Positions 8,367 to 16,349 of a DNA stretch of 64,000 nt are shown one piece after another. The stretch covers positions 286,016-350,015 of the forward strand of contig NZ_QBKP01000004.1 in the NCBI RefSeq assembly GCF_003054195.1. The letters are read 5' to 3'. This stretch comes from Gemmobacter caeni (GTDB taxonomy: Bacteria > Pseudomonadota > Alphaproteobacteria > Rhodobacterales > Rhodobacteraceae). The notes under the pieces are model-generated. The model was not told the DNA's origin. It did no database searches and saw only the letters and a list, made by a program, of their open reading frames with translations. The stretch's first letter is position 1. Each line of letters starts with the position of its first letter. Both the position numbers and the translations under genes were made by a program.

Positions 8367-8426
8367 AAACCTGATTGAAGCCACTTCCGCCCCGGCCTAA
8401 GCCAAGGCAGGGAAACGGAGGCAGGC

Positions 8427-9263
8427 GTGAGCATTGGCGTTCTTCTGGCGGTTCTGGGCGCGGCCTTTCTGCATGCGCTGTGGAATGCGCTGATCAAGCT
8501 GGGCACCTCGAAGATCGGGGCCATGGTCATCCTGTCTGTGGCGGAAATCCCCATTGGGCTGGCCATCGCCCTGCCGCGCCCCGCCATCGCGGCGGAGGCC
8601 TGGCCCTGGGTGATCGGGGCTGCCTGCACGCATTTCTTCTACAAGACCTTTCTGACCCTGGCCTATGACCGGGGCGATCTGTCGCGCGTCTATCCTATCG
8701 CGCGTGGGGCGGCACCGATGATCGTGGCGCTGGTGGGGGCGGTGGCCTTGTCGGATCAGGTGACCGGCCCGCAGTATGCGGGCATCGCGCTCCTGGCGGG
8801 GGGAATTGGCCTGATGGCGCGGGGCGTCTTTACAGATGGCGAAAGCCGCCGGTTGCTGCCCTTCGCCTTTGGCTCTGCCATGGCGACGGCAACCTATACG
8901 CTGCTCGACGGGCTGGGTGCTCGGATTTCGGGCGATGCGATCAGCTATGTCGCCTGGGTCTTCGTGGCAGACGGGCTGATCTTCACGTTGGGCAGCCTTG
9001 CGCTGCGCGGCACCGCCGTCCTGCCCCGTGCGCCCCGCGCCTGGGTGGTGGGCAGCTTTGCGTCGCTGGCTTCTTACGGGTCATATGCCATCTCGATCTG
9101 GGCCATGACGGTGGCGCCCATCGCCGTGGTGGCGGCCTTGCGCGAAACCTCGATCCTGTTTGCAGTGCTGATCGGATGGCTGGCCTTTGGCGAGCGGATG
9201 ACCCGCGACAAGGCGATTGCCGCGCTGATGATCGTGGCCGGGGTGATCGTGACGCGGCTTTAG
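8427..9263 (+). CDS. EamA/DMT family transporter
   Basis: This 278-residue protein has ten predicted membrane segments in two repeated halves of about 140 residues, each an EamA domain. It belongs to the drug/metabolite transporter superfamily of the inner membrane; the substrate is unknown. The start is GTG at 8427, with GGAGG at 8417-8421. A Pho-box-like repeat upstream suggests expression under phosphate limitation, which would point to a phosphorus-related or membrane-remodelling substrate, but this is inference. Its 3' end overlaps the convergent phosphatidylcholine synthase gene by four bases. Confidence 0.85.
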   Translation: MSIGVLLAVLGAAFLHALWNALIKLGTSKIGAMVILSVAEIPIGLAIALPRPAIAAEAWPWVIGAACTHFFYKTFLTLAYDRGDLSRVYPIARGAAPMIVALVGAVALSDQVTGPQYAGIALLAGGIGLMARGVFTDGESRRLLPFAFGSAMATATYTLLDGLGARISGDAISYVAWVFVADGLIFTLGSLALRGTAVLPRAPRAWVVGSFASLASYGSYAISIWAMTVAPIAVVAALRETSILFAVLIGWLAFGERMTRDKAIAALMIVAGVIVTRL

Positions 9264-9967
9264 GAAATCCGGCGCGCGCCGCGTTCCGGGATGATCTGCT
9301 GCGCGATACCCGCGAAGGTCAGGTAAAGCGAGGTCAGCAGCAATCCGTAATGCGCCCAGCTGGCCGGGTGAAAATCGACCCAGGCCGCCCAGCCGGCAAA
9401 GAAGGTCCATGCCAGCGACATCGGCAAGGTGATCTCGCGCCAGCGCTGCGTCCGGGTGGGGTGGACGAATTTCAGGTTGGTGAACATCGCAATGGTCAGC
9501 GCAATGACGAAGACGAGGATGGTGCCCTCGCCCGGACGCACCGCAAACATCACCAGAACGAACATGTTCCAGCAGGCGGGGAAGCCGGCGAAGGAGTAAT
9601 CTTTCGTCTTCATCCGCGTATCGACGAAATAGACGACCGAGCCATAGGTGATGACGATGATCGCCAGCCAGCCGGTCCAGCCCGGCAGCAGCCCGGATTT
9701 GAACAGGGCGAAAGCAGGGATGAACACATAGGTCAGGTAGTCGATGATCAGATCCAGCAGCACCCCGTCATAGGTGGGCCAGTTGTGCTTCACGTCGTAT
9801 TTGCGCGCCAGTGGGCCATCGACCCCGTCGACGAACAGCGCCACCACCAGCCACAGGAACATGAGATCCCATTTGCCATCGACGGCAGCCAGCATGGCCA
9901 GCATGGCCAGAACGGCGCCGGTGGCGGTGAACAGATGGACGAGCAGGGCCTGCATACGCAATGACAT
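9260..9967 (-). CDS. pcs: Phosphatidylcholine synthase
   Basis: Pcs condenses choline directly with CDP-diacylglycerol to form phosphatidylcholine and CMP in the inner membrane, a route found mainly in alphaproteobacteria. The 235-residue protein has about eight membrane segments. Its CDP-alcohol phosphotransferase motif spans Asp50 to Asp76 with the form DGx2ARx12Gx3Dx3D; the twelve-residue gap, instead of eight, is the spacing known for Pcs enzymes. The start ATG at 9967 lies about 200 bases from the divergent small membrane protein gene. A choline uptake gene is not seen nearby. Sequence and length fit the family well. Confidence 0.93.
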   Translation of the reverse strand: MSLRMQALLVHLFTATGAVLAMLAMLAAVDGKWDLMFLWLVVALFVDGVDGPLARKYDVKHNWPTYDGVLLDLIIDYLTYVFIPAFALFKSGLLPGWTGWLAIIVITYGSVVYFVDTRMKTKDYSFAGFPACWNMFVLVMFAVRPGEGTILVFVIALTIAMFTNLKFVHPTRTQRWREITLPMSLAWTFFAGWAAWVDFHPASWAHYGLLLTSLYLTFAGIAQQIIPERGARRIS

Positions 9968-10169
9968 TCGACCATTTCACCCATCGGGCCGCGAAAATCA
10001 ACCGCAACTGCGGCCGGAGAGGCCATTGCCTGCCTGGTCTCACGGAGGGCGCGATGATGCGCCGCGCGCCGCAGGAACCGGCCCGGCCCGGATAGTGCGG
10101 ACGCTGAAAGGGAACCTGTCGCGCGCCAGTGACGTTGATTGTCCAGAAACCCAAGCAAGGGAAAACATC

Positions 10170-10472
10170 ATGACCGACAACAACATGCGCGAGGTCTCGC
10201 CTCGGACGACCCATATTCATACCTCTGAAAACCGTGGTTTTGCCACCGGCTTCATGCTGTTCGTACTCGGCGGCGTGGTGGCAGTTCTGGCTATTCTCTG
10301 GTTCGCTCTGGGCGAGCCGACCAGCAACCCTTCCACCGCTCCGGCATCGCAGGGCGGGGATGTGAACCTGACCATTCAGAATCCGGCTCCCGCGGAAGTA
10401 CCCGCTCCGGCCGAGAACGCCGCCCCGGCTGAAAATGCTGCTCCGGCGACCGAAGCTCCTGCCGGGAACTAA
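10170..10472 (+). CDS. Small single-span membrane protein
   Basis: This 100-residue protein has a polar N-terminus of about 25 residues, one strong membrane helix (about residues 27-46) and a C-terminal tail rich in Ala, Pro and Glu with a repeated NAAPAE unit. The tail is probably flexible and periplasmic. Proteins of this shape are frequent in Rhodobacterales but I know no function. The ATG at 10170 follows a purine-rich AAGCAAGGGAAAA stretch. It stands alone between the divergent pcs gene and the convergent HxlR gene. Confidence 0.65.
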   Translation: MTDNNMREVSPRTTHIHTSENRGFATGFMLFVLGGVVAVLAILWFALGEPTSNPSTAPASQGGDVNLTIQNPAPAEVPAPAENAAPAENAAPATEAPAGN

Positions 10473-10502
10473 GGTTGCGGGCAGAGCCAGCAAAAGGCCC
10501 TG

Positions 10503-10889
10503 TCAGGCCGCGCCCTCCGCAACGGGTGCGGCCTGACGCGCATCGTAACGGGCGCGCGATTCCCAGACGGCAGGCTGATGCGTCGCCGCCCAGTCGCGCA
10601 AAGGCTCCAGCCGCGAAATCAGACCCGTGCCCAGATCCGTGACCGCATATTCCACCTGAGGCGGCGACAGGGGCAGAACGGTGCGGGTGATCAGCCCGTC
10701 CCGCTCCAGCTGCCGCAGGGTCACCGACAGCATGCGTTGCGAAATCCCGTCAACGACCCGCCGCAAGGCGTTGAACCGGCAGGGGCCATTCGAGAGTTCC
10801 AGAAGCACCAGCAAGGACCAGGCATCGCCGATCCGGTCCAGCACATCCCGGATCGGGCAGGGCTGGTTGCTAAGGTCGCGTGGCGGCAT
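10503..10889 (-). CDS. HxlR family transcriptional regulator
   Basis: This 128-residue winged helix-turn-helix protein fits the HxlR (DUF24) family: [19 protein letters not shown] at the start, the [20 protein letters not shown] recognition region and a VEYAVTDLG wing. Cys11 sits at the position used by redox- or quinone-sensing members such as YodB and HypR. It is divergent from an NAD(P)-binding protein gene, and a perfect GGTTAC/GTAACC dyad lies in the spacer. The likely role is repression of that gene until an electrophile or oxidant modifies the cysteine; this is inferred from family precedent. Confidence 0.9.
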   Translation of the reverse strand: MPPRDLSNQPCPIRDVLDRIGDAWSLLVLLELSNGPCRFNALRRVVDGISQRMLSVTLRQLERDGLITRTVLPLSPPQVEYAVTDLGTGLISRLEPLRDWAATHQPAVWESRARYDARQAAPVAEGAA

Positions 10890-10958
10890 GGCGGTTCCCC
10901 CGGTGTTACCATGTGACGAAAGAATGCGTCTTCCCGCAGACCGGATCGGGCCGTATCT

Positions 10959-10975
10959 GGTTACTTATCGTAACC
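10959..10975. promoter_or_regulatory. Probable HxlR operator
   Basis: A perfect 6-bp inverted repeat, GGTTAC-TTATC-GTAACC, lies 21 bases upstream of the NAD(P)-binding protein start. The TTAC/GTAA half-sites resemble the operators of YodB-type HxlR regulators. A weaker, related dyad (GTTAC-CAT-GTGAC) lies near 10904, close to the HxlR start, so the protein may also repress itself. Confidence 0.5.
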
Positions 10976-10995
10976 TGAATGCAAGGAAACAGGCA

Positions 10996-11622
10996 ATGAA
11001 GATCTTTCTGATTGGCGCAAGCGGCATGATCGGCTCGCGTATTCTGGCCGAAGCCGTAGCGCGCGGGCATGAGGTGATCGCAGGGGCGCGGCGGCCAGAA
11101 CGCATTGCGGCTTCGGCGCAGGTGCATCCCGTGGCGGTGGATACCGCTGATCCCGAAGGACTGGCCGCGCAGGCTGCGCAGGCGGATGTAATTGTCGCCG
11201 CCGCCTCGCCGCGCAGCACCGGCGATGCGGTGGCCGAGATGGGCCAGATCGGTGCGGCGGTGATGCAGGCGGCAAAGGCAAGTGGCAAGCGTCTGGTGCT
11301 GGTTGGCGGTGCCGGATCGCTCAACCTGCCTGATGGCAGCCCGCTGCTGCCGCATCTGCCGCAGGAATACAAGGCCGAGGCGACCGGCATGAAGGCCGTG
11401 CGCGACCGTCTGCGCGACTCGGATCTTGACTGGACGTTCTTCGCCCCGGCGGGGCTGATCCAGCCGGGCGAGCGGACGGGCAGCTTCCGACTGGGCACCG
11501 ATACGCTGATTTCCGACGCCGAGGGCAACAGCCGCATCAGCGCCGAGGATTATGCCGTGGCTTTGGTGGACGAGCTGGAAACCCCCGCCCACCGGCGCGG
11601 CATGATGACGATCGGCTACTGA
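10996..11622 (+). CDS. NAD(P)-binding oxidoreductase, NmrA-like
   Basis: This 208-residue protein begins with a Rossmann motif (LIGASGMIGSRI, residues 4-15) and matches the atypical short-chain dehydrogenase group that resembles NmrA and YwnB. Members bind NAD(P)H and act as sensors or reductases of quinones and electrophiles. The predicted start at 10996 is preceded by an AAGGAAA site. It is divergent from an HxlR regulator, a common arrangement in which the reductase is induced by oxidative or electrophile stress. No catalytic YxxxK motif is evident, so the reaction is not certain. It ends three bases before the convergent pyrF gene. Confidence 0.8.
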   Translation: MKIFLIGASGMIGSRILAEAVARGHEVIAGARRPERIAASAQVHPVAVDTADPEGLAAQAAQADVIVAAASPRSTGDAVAEMGQIGAAVMQAAKASGKRLVLVGGAGSLNLPDGSPLLPHLPQEYKAEATGMKAVRDRLRDSDLDWTFFAPAGLIQPGERTGSFRLGTDTLISDAEGNSRISAEDYAVALVDELETPAHRRGMMTIGY

Positions 11623-11625
11623 GCC

Positions 11626-12321
11626 TCAGCGCGGGGGCAGTTCCGCGATGACGGCGCGGGCGGCGGCAGCCGGATCGTCGGCCTGCCACACCGGGCGGCC
11701 TACGACGATGTGATCGGCGCCGTCGCCGATGGCTTGCGCCGGGGTCGCCACGCGCTTCTGGTCGCCCAGCGCGGCCCCAGCGGGGCGCACCCCCGGCGTC
11801 ACGATCAGCCGCCCCGCCGCCTGCGGCAGCGCGCGGATCATCGCGGCCTCCTGCGGGCTGGCGATCACGCCATCCGCCCCGGCCTCCAGCGCGCGGGCGG
11901 CGCGTTCCAGCGTGATTTCGTGGATGTCGCCCGGCACGATTAGGTTCGCATCCAGATCGGCCCGGTCGAGCGAGGTCAGCACCGTCACCGCAAGGATTTT
12001 CGTGTTGCTGCCGCGCCGCCCCTCGGCCGCTGCGCGCACCACCTGCGGGTCGCCATGCACGGTCAGGAAATCGAGGTCGTATTGCGCGATGCCGCGCACC
12101 GCCGCCTCGACCGTGGCGCCGATGTCGAACAGCTTCATATCCAGAAACACCCGCTTGCCGCGTTCCTGTTTCAACTCGTTCGCCAGCGCGAAGCCGCCGC
12201 CGGTCAGCATCCCCAGCCCGACCTTGTAAAAGGAAACCGCATCGCCAAGGCGATCAGCCAGCGCGAGGCCCTGCACGACATTCGGCACGTCAAGCGCCAC
12301 GATCAGACGGTCATCGCTCAT
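11626..12321 (-). CDS. pyrF: Orotidine 5'-phosphate decarboxylase
   Basis: PyrF decarboxylates OMP to UMP, the last step of de novo pyrimidine synthesis, in the cytoplasm. The 231-residue TIM-barrel protein has the catalytic Asp-Lys-x-x-Asp set in DMKLFDIG (Asp61, Lys63, Asp66) and a phosphate-binding loop near the C-terminus (TPGVRPAG and VVGRPVW). I set the start at ATG 12321, which follows an AAGGAG site; an upstream ATG at 12366 adds 15 unconserved residues. It is divergent from the ROK kinase gene. Confidence 0.95.
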   Translation of the reverse strand: MSDDRLIVALDVPNVVQGLALADRLGDAVSFYKVGLGMLTGGGFALANELKQERGKRVFLDMKLFDIGATVEAAVRGIAQYDLDFLTVHGDPQVVRAAAEGRRGSNTKILAVTVLTSLDRADLDANLIVPGDIHEITLERAARALEAGADGVIASPQEAAMIRALPQAAGRLIVTPGVRPAGAALGDQKRVATPAQAIGDGADHIVVGRPVWQADDPAAAARAVIAELPPR

Positions 12322-12440
12322 CGGATACTCCTTTTTTCGGGGTGGTCCGGGGCGGTTTGCCGCCAAGGCGGCGGGGTGTCAACAGGTGGCTGGGCGGCAC
12401 CGGCAGGAGAATGCTAAGGAAGGCGGGGCAGGAGGCGCAG

Positions 12441-13349
12441 ATGCTGGCAGTTTTCGATATCGGTGGCACGAAGATCCGCGCGGCAGCCTCGTCCGCGCCG
12501 GGGCGGCTTGGTCCTGCACAGGATATGCGCACCCCGCGCGAGGATCTGGCAGGGTTCACCGCCACGCTGGCCGGAGCCATAGCCTCGATGGGCCGGGGGG
12601 TGCAGGGCATCGCCATTTCCATCGCGGGCTGTGTCGATCCGGTGTCGGGGCGAATGAAGGTCGCCAATATCCCCTGTCTGGATGGCCGCGTCCCGGCTGA
12701 GGATCTGGGCGCGGCACTGGGCCTGCCGGTCTGGATCGGCAATGATGCCGATTGCTTTGCCCTGGCCGAGGCCGCCGAGGGCGCGGGGCGCGGCCATCGC
12801 ACGGTCTTCGGTGTGATCCTTGGCACTGGCGTCGGCGGCGGGCTGGTGATCGACGGGCGGCTTGTGACCGGGGCCGGAGGGTTTGCCGGGGAATGGGGCC
12901 ACGGGCCTGTGCAGGATCGTATGCCGCTGGGCCATGCCCTGCCACGCTTCACCTGTGGTTGCGGGCAGGAGGGGTGTCTGGACGCCATCGGCGGCGCGCG
13001 CGGGATCGAACGCCTGCACCGCCACCTGCATGGCCAGGCGCTGCCCGCCGAGGCGATCACGACCGGCTGGCAGGCGGGTGATGCGGCGAGTTCGGAAACC
13101 GTGGCAGTGTGGCTGGAGGTGATGGCCGGGCCACTGGCCATGGTGTTGAACGTGGTCGGCGCGACTTCTGTGCCGGTTGGCGGTGGGCTGGCGCGGGCGC
13201 CGGGGCTGGTGGCGGCGCTGGATGCCGCCGTTTCGGCGCGGCGGCTCTGGCAGGCGACGGGTCCGGTGGTGGTACCTGCGGCGCTGCCCGGTGATCCGGG
13301 GCTGGTGGGGGCAGCCCATGCCGGCTGGCAGGAGCTGGCGCCATGCTGA
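12441..13349 (+). CDS. ROK family sugar kinase
   Basis: This 302-residue protein has the ROK fold: an N-terminal ATP-binding phosphate loop (DIGGTKIR, residues 5-12), a LGTGVGGGLV block and the ROK zinc-site signature CGCGQEGCLDA. ROK kinases phosphorylate sugars such as N-acetylglucosamine, N-acetylmannosamine, glucose or fructose; relatives with the EWGH motif, seen here, are often amino-sugar or glucose kinases. The start at 12441 has GGAGG nine bases upstream. The last codons overlap the start of cutC, so the two genes form one unit. The exact sugar cannot be deduced. Confidence 0.87.
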   Translation: MLAVFDIGGTKIRAAASSAPGRLGPAQDMRTPREDLAGFTATLAGAIASMGRGVQGIAISIAGCVDPVSGRMKVANIPCLDGRVPAEDLGAALGLPVWIGNDADCFALAEAAEGAGRGHRTVFGVILGTGVGGGLVIDGRLVTGAGGFAGEWGHGPVQDRMPLGHALPRFTCGCGQEGCLDAIGGARGIERLHRHLHGQALPAEAITTGWQAGDAASSETVAVWLEVMAGPLAMVLNVVGATSVPVGGGLARAPGLVAALDAAVSARRLWQATGPVVVPAALPGDPGLVGAAHAGWQELAPC

Positions 13350-14056
13350 TCGAAGTCTGCGCCGCCACGCCCGAAAGCATCGCCGCCGCCGTCTCGGGCG
13401 GGGCCGGGCGGATCGAGCTGTGCTCGGCGCTGGAACTGGGCGGCCTCACGCCCTCCGCCGGGCTGATGCGTCAGGCGGCGGGGTGCGGCCTGCCGGTCTT
13501 CGCCATGATCCGCCCCCGCGCCGGGGATTTCTGCTGGAGCGCGGCAGAGCTTGACCTGATGTGCGACGATATCGCCACGGCCCGCGCCGCAGGCATGGCA
13601 GGGGTAGTGCTCGGTGCCTCGCACCCCGATGGGCGGCTGCACCGCGCGGCGCTGGCGCGGCTGGTGTCGGCGGCGGATGGCATGGGGCTGACCCTTCACC
13701 GCTGCTTTGATCTGACGCCGGACCGGGCCGAGGCCGTGGAAATGGCAGTCGCTCTTGGCTTCCACCGCATCCTGACTTCCGGCCATGCCCTGCGGGCCGA
13801 GGACGGGCTGGCCGCACTGGCCGAGGTGCAAAGCCTTGCCGCGGGGCGGTTGTCGATCATGGCGGGCTCGGGGGTGACGGCGGCCAATGCCGCGCGTTTC
13901 ACGGCATTGGGGCTGCGTGAACTGCACGCTTCCTGTGCCACGCCGCGTCCTGCGCCTGCCGCAGCCATTGCTTTCGGCTTTACCGCGCCTGAAATCCGCG
14001 AAACCCGCGCCGATCTGGTGGCCGCGCTTGTACGCGCTGCCGCATTGACAAGCTAA
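13343..14056 (+). CDS. cutC: Copper homeostasis protein CutC
   Basis: CutC is a cytosolic TIM-barrel protein of about 240 residues. The match is clear along the whole 237 residues, including LIEVCAATPES at the start, GGAGRIELCSALELGGLTPS, the MIRPRAGDF block and LTSGHA. It was named for a role in copper tolerance in E. coli, but the biochemical function is unsettled, and later work suggests the copper phenotype may be indirect. The ATG lies inside the 3' end of the kinase gene with a 7-base overlap, which suggests translational coupling. Confidence 0.92.
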   Translation: MLIEVCAATPESIAAAVSGGAGRIELCSALELGGLTPSAGLMRQAAGCGLPVFAMIRPRAGDFCWSAAELDLMCDDIATARAAGMAGVVLGASHPDGRLHRAALARLVSAADGMGLTLHRCFDLTPDRAEAVEMAVALGFHRILTSGHALRAEDGLAALAEVQSLAAGRLSIMAGSGVTAANAARFTALGLRELHASCATPRPAPAAAIAFGFTAPEIRETRADLVAALVRAAALTS

Positions 14057-14100
14057 GCCCGCCGGGGTTCGATTCCGCCAAACCCGAGACGAGGCACGCC

Positions 14101-14874
14101 ATGCAGATCAACATGACCTTCGACCGCCCCGAAGAAGGGCCGGGTTCCGGCCCGATCACCGTGGGCTGGTTCCTGACCAGCGACAAGGGCGCCGTGCTTT
14201 ACGATCCGCCCGAACGTGTCAGCTTTCGCCAGACCAACCGCACGCATGCCAAATCGGCCAGCCGCTGCCCCGGCGTGATCCAGCTGGAAAGCCGCTATTT
14301 CATGGTGAAATGCCCTTTCGACATGCAACTGGGCTTTGGTCGCGATGAGAAAGGCAAGCCGCATCTGATCAACCGTGCGGGCACGGCCTCGCCCATCCGG
14401 CCCAGCAAGCTGAACGAAGTGCTGACCCTGGTGAACGAGGCGGAATGGCGCTACCCCGACCGTCCGACGATCCAGATGATCCTGCCCTATTGTTTCATTG
14501 CCGACGAGCTGGTCTATGTGACGCAGCTTTCAGCCTTCATGCATTACCGCCGCGATCCGCTGCCGGGCACGATCTTCGGCGGGCGCTTCCCGCTGAACAT
14601 CTGGCCGCGCCCGCTGATGTGGGCTTTCGAATGGCACGAGCCGCAGAAGGACATCATCCTCAAGCGCGGTGAGCCGCTGTTCTATGTGCAGTTCGAGGGC
14701 AATGGCCCCGACCGCCCGGTGCAGGTGGTTGAAGCTGAGCGTACGCCGGAATTGCAGAAATACATGGAACAGATCGGCGGCGCAGTGAACTACGTCAATC
14801 AGACCTTTGGCCTGTTCAAGGCGGCCGAGGCGTTGCGCCCGGCGAAGCTGCTGACCCCCAAGACCCGCGAATGA
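14101..14874 (+). CDS. Conserved protein of unknown function
   Basis: This 257-residue protein is not recognised by me. It has no signal peptide and no membrane segment, is rich in Pro, Trp and aromatic residues, and has a mixed beta/alpha character. Notable stretches are GWFLTSDKGAVLYDPPERVSF near the N-terminus (split) and IWPRPLMWAFEWHEP in the second half. Homologues appear to be common in Rhodobacterales. Its stop overlaps the ATG of the TolB-like gene (ATGA), so the two are coupled. A DUF6065-type assignment is possible, but I cannot confirm it. Confidence 0.75.
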   Translation: MQINMTFDRPEEGPGSGPITVGWFLTSDKGAVLYDPPERVSFRQTNRTHAKSASRCPGVIQLESRYFMVKCPFDMQLGFGRDEKGKPHLINRAGTASPIRPSKLNEVLTLVNEAEWRYPDRPTIQMILPYCFIADELVYVTQLSAFMHYRRDPLPGTIFGGRFPLNIWPRPLMWAFEWHEPQKDIILKRGEPLFYVQFEGNGPDRPVQVVEAERTPELQKYMEQIGGAVNYVNQTFGLFKAAEALRPAKLLTPKTRE

Positions 14875-15695
14875 CCTGGCGGTCGTCGCTGGAGGTCTGC
14901 GATCCGCAGACCGGCGATTGCCGGGTGATCCTGCGCAGCGACAGGCTGATCGAGGCCCCGAACTGGCACCCGGAGGGCTGGTTCCTGGTCAATGGCGACG
15001 GCGGATTGTGGCGGGCTTCCGCCACCGGGCTGGAGCAGATCGTCACGCCCGGGGGGCTGCGCTGCAACAATGACCACGGCTTTCTGCCTGATGGCAGCAT
15101 CGTCTTTACGGCGCATACAGACGAGGGACCGGGTATCTACCGGCTGTCCGGGGGCGGGGTGCAACAGATTGTGGAGCGGCGCCCTTCGTGGTGGCACGGG
15201 GCCCATGCGCGCCGTGTCGCCTGCGCGGTGGCGCGGGGCGACCGGGTGTTGCGTATCGCGGAAACCGATCTGGACAGCGGTACAGAGCGTGTACTGACCG
15301 AAGGCCCCGGCACGCAGGACGGGCCGGATTATTCCGCCTGCGGGCGCCATATCTGGTTCAATTCCACCGCCACGGGCCATGCGCAGATCTGGCGGATGGC
15401 GGCTGACGGGCGTGATGCCGTGCCGGTGTTCCGCGATGACCGGGTGAACTGGTTCCCGCACCCTTCGCCCTGCGGGCGGCATGTGGTCTATCTGTCCTAT
15501 CCACCGGGGACCGGGGGGCACCCGCGCGACCTTGACGTTTCGCTGTGGATCATGCGCCCCGATGGCAGCGACCGGCGGCGGCTGGTCGATCTGTTCGGCG
15601 GGCAGGGCAGTCTCAACGTGCCATGCTGGGCGCCGGATGGCCACGCCTTCGCCTTTATGCGCTACGCACCTGCAAGCGGCGGGGCCGGAACATAG
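14871..15695 (+). CDS. TolB-like beta-propeller protein
   Basis: This 274-residue protein contains repeated PD40/WD40-like beta-propeller units, recognisable by the recurring pattern of a hydrophobic strand followed by a DG or PDG turn and a W-x-x-(A/S)-x-D/G block (for example WHPEGWFLV, DYSACGRHIWF, WAPDGHAFAFM). It resembles TolB's C-terminal domain but has no signal peptide or TolB N-terminal domain, so it is probably cytoplasmic. A role in sugar-ligand or protein binding is the usual guess. It overlaps the upstream unknown gene by four bases, and its 3' end overlaps a convergent gene by 34 bases. Confidence 0.8.
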   Translation: MTWRSSLEVCDPQTGDCRVILRSDRLIEAPNWHPEGWFLVNGDGGLWRASATGLEQIVTPGGLRCNNDHGFLPDGSIVFTAHTDEGPGIYRLSGGGVQQIVERRPSWWHGAHARRVACAVARGDRVLRIAETDLDSGTERVLTEGPGTQDGPDYSACGRHIWFNSTATGHAQIWRMAADGRDAVPVFRDDRVNWFPHPSPCGRHVVYLSYPPGTGGHPRDLDVSLWIMRPDGSDRRRLVDLFGGQGSLNVPCWAPDGHAFAFMRYAPASGGAGT

Positions 15696-16054
15696 GCCGG
15701 GGGCGGCAGCGGCTCGCCCCAGACCGAGACATGCACCTCCGCCCCCTCCGGCCCGGCCAGATGCTCGGGGGTCAGGCCCACGATGCGCAGCCGCAGACCG
15801 TCGGGTGCCGCCAGCCAGGGTGCCAGCGTGGTCGCCGCGCGCGGACCCAGATGGCCCAGCGTCACCTGCCGCCGATGCGGGATCAGCCCCAATATGTGCC
15901 GCCGCACCGAGGCGGTGACCATCAGCCGCCCGTCGTCGGCCGGGTGCAGATGCACGGTGTCGTTCAGGCACAGGCCACTGCGTCCGACATGAAGGGCCAG
16001 GCCATGCACGCGGGTCTTGTGCAGGATCGGGATGGGGCGCGTGATGCTCGACAT
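15662..16054 (-). CDS. Hypothetical protein
   Basis: The 130-residue product starts at ATG 16054, after an AGAGAAGAG stretch, and has no signal peptide or membrane segment. Its composition is rich in Pro, Ala and Leu with many Arg and His. I recognise no domain. Its end overlaps the TolB-like gene in antiparallel orientation. The frame extends further upstream without plausible starts. Codon positions look alphaproteobacterial (GC-rich third positions), so I favour a real gene, but homology evidence would be needed to be sure. Confidence 0.55.
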   Translation of the reverse strand: MSSITRPIPILHKTRVHGLALHVGRSGLCLNDTVHLHPADDGRLMVTASVRRHILGLIPHRRQVTLGHLGPRAATTLAPWLAAPDGLRLRIVGLTPEHLAGPEGAEVHVSVWGEPLPPPAYVPAPPLAGA

Positions 16055-16248
16055 GGGGCTCTTCTCTGGTTGCGGCGGGCAGCATCGCGGTGAAGCACAG
16101 GGCTCTGCAAGGTGCTGCGGCATGCACGCGGGGGCTGTGCGCCGGATGTCGCCGGAACCTGCCGCGCGCATCGGCAAGGAAATGACCATTGCGCCGGGCC
16201 TGCGGAATCCCGCTTGCGGAAATCTTTGCGCCGGAAGGCCGCAGCCGT

Positions 16249-16280
16249 CTTGCGCAGCGCGGCGCATGTGCCCATCTGAT
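16249..16280 (+). promoter_or_regulatory. Candidate RpoH (heat-shock) promoter for clpB
   Basis: CTTG at 16249-16252 is followed, 18 bases later, by CCCATCT at 16271-16277. This resembles alphaproteobacterial heat-shock promoters (CTTG, 17-18 bases, CYTATnT). It would place the transcript start about 65 bases upstream of the clpB ATG. ClpB is a known RpoH target in many species, which supports the reading; the rest of the 295-bp spacer holds no gene that I can support. Confidence 0.4.
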
Positions 16281-16349
16281 GCCTGAGGCCGGCGTGGACA
16301 TGCCTTCCGAGGGTGTTCGCAAGCGGCGCTTTTGAAAGGAGAATTGCCG

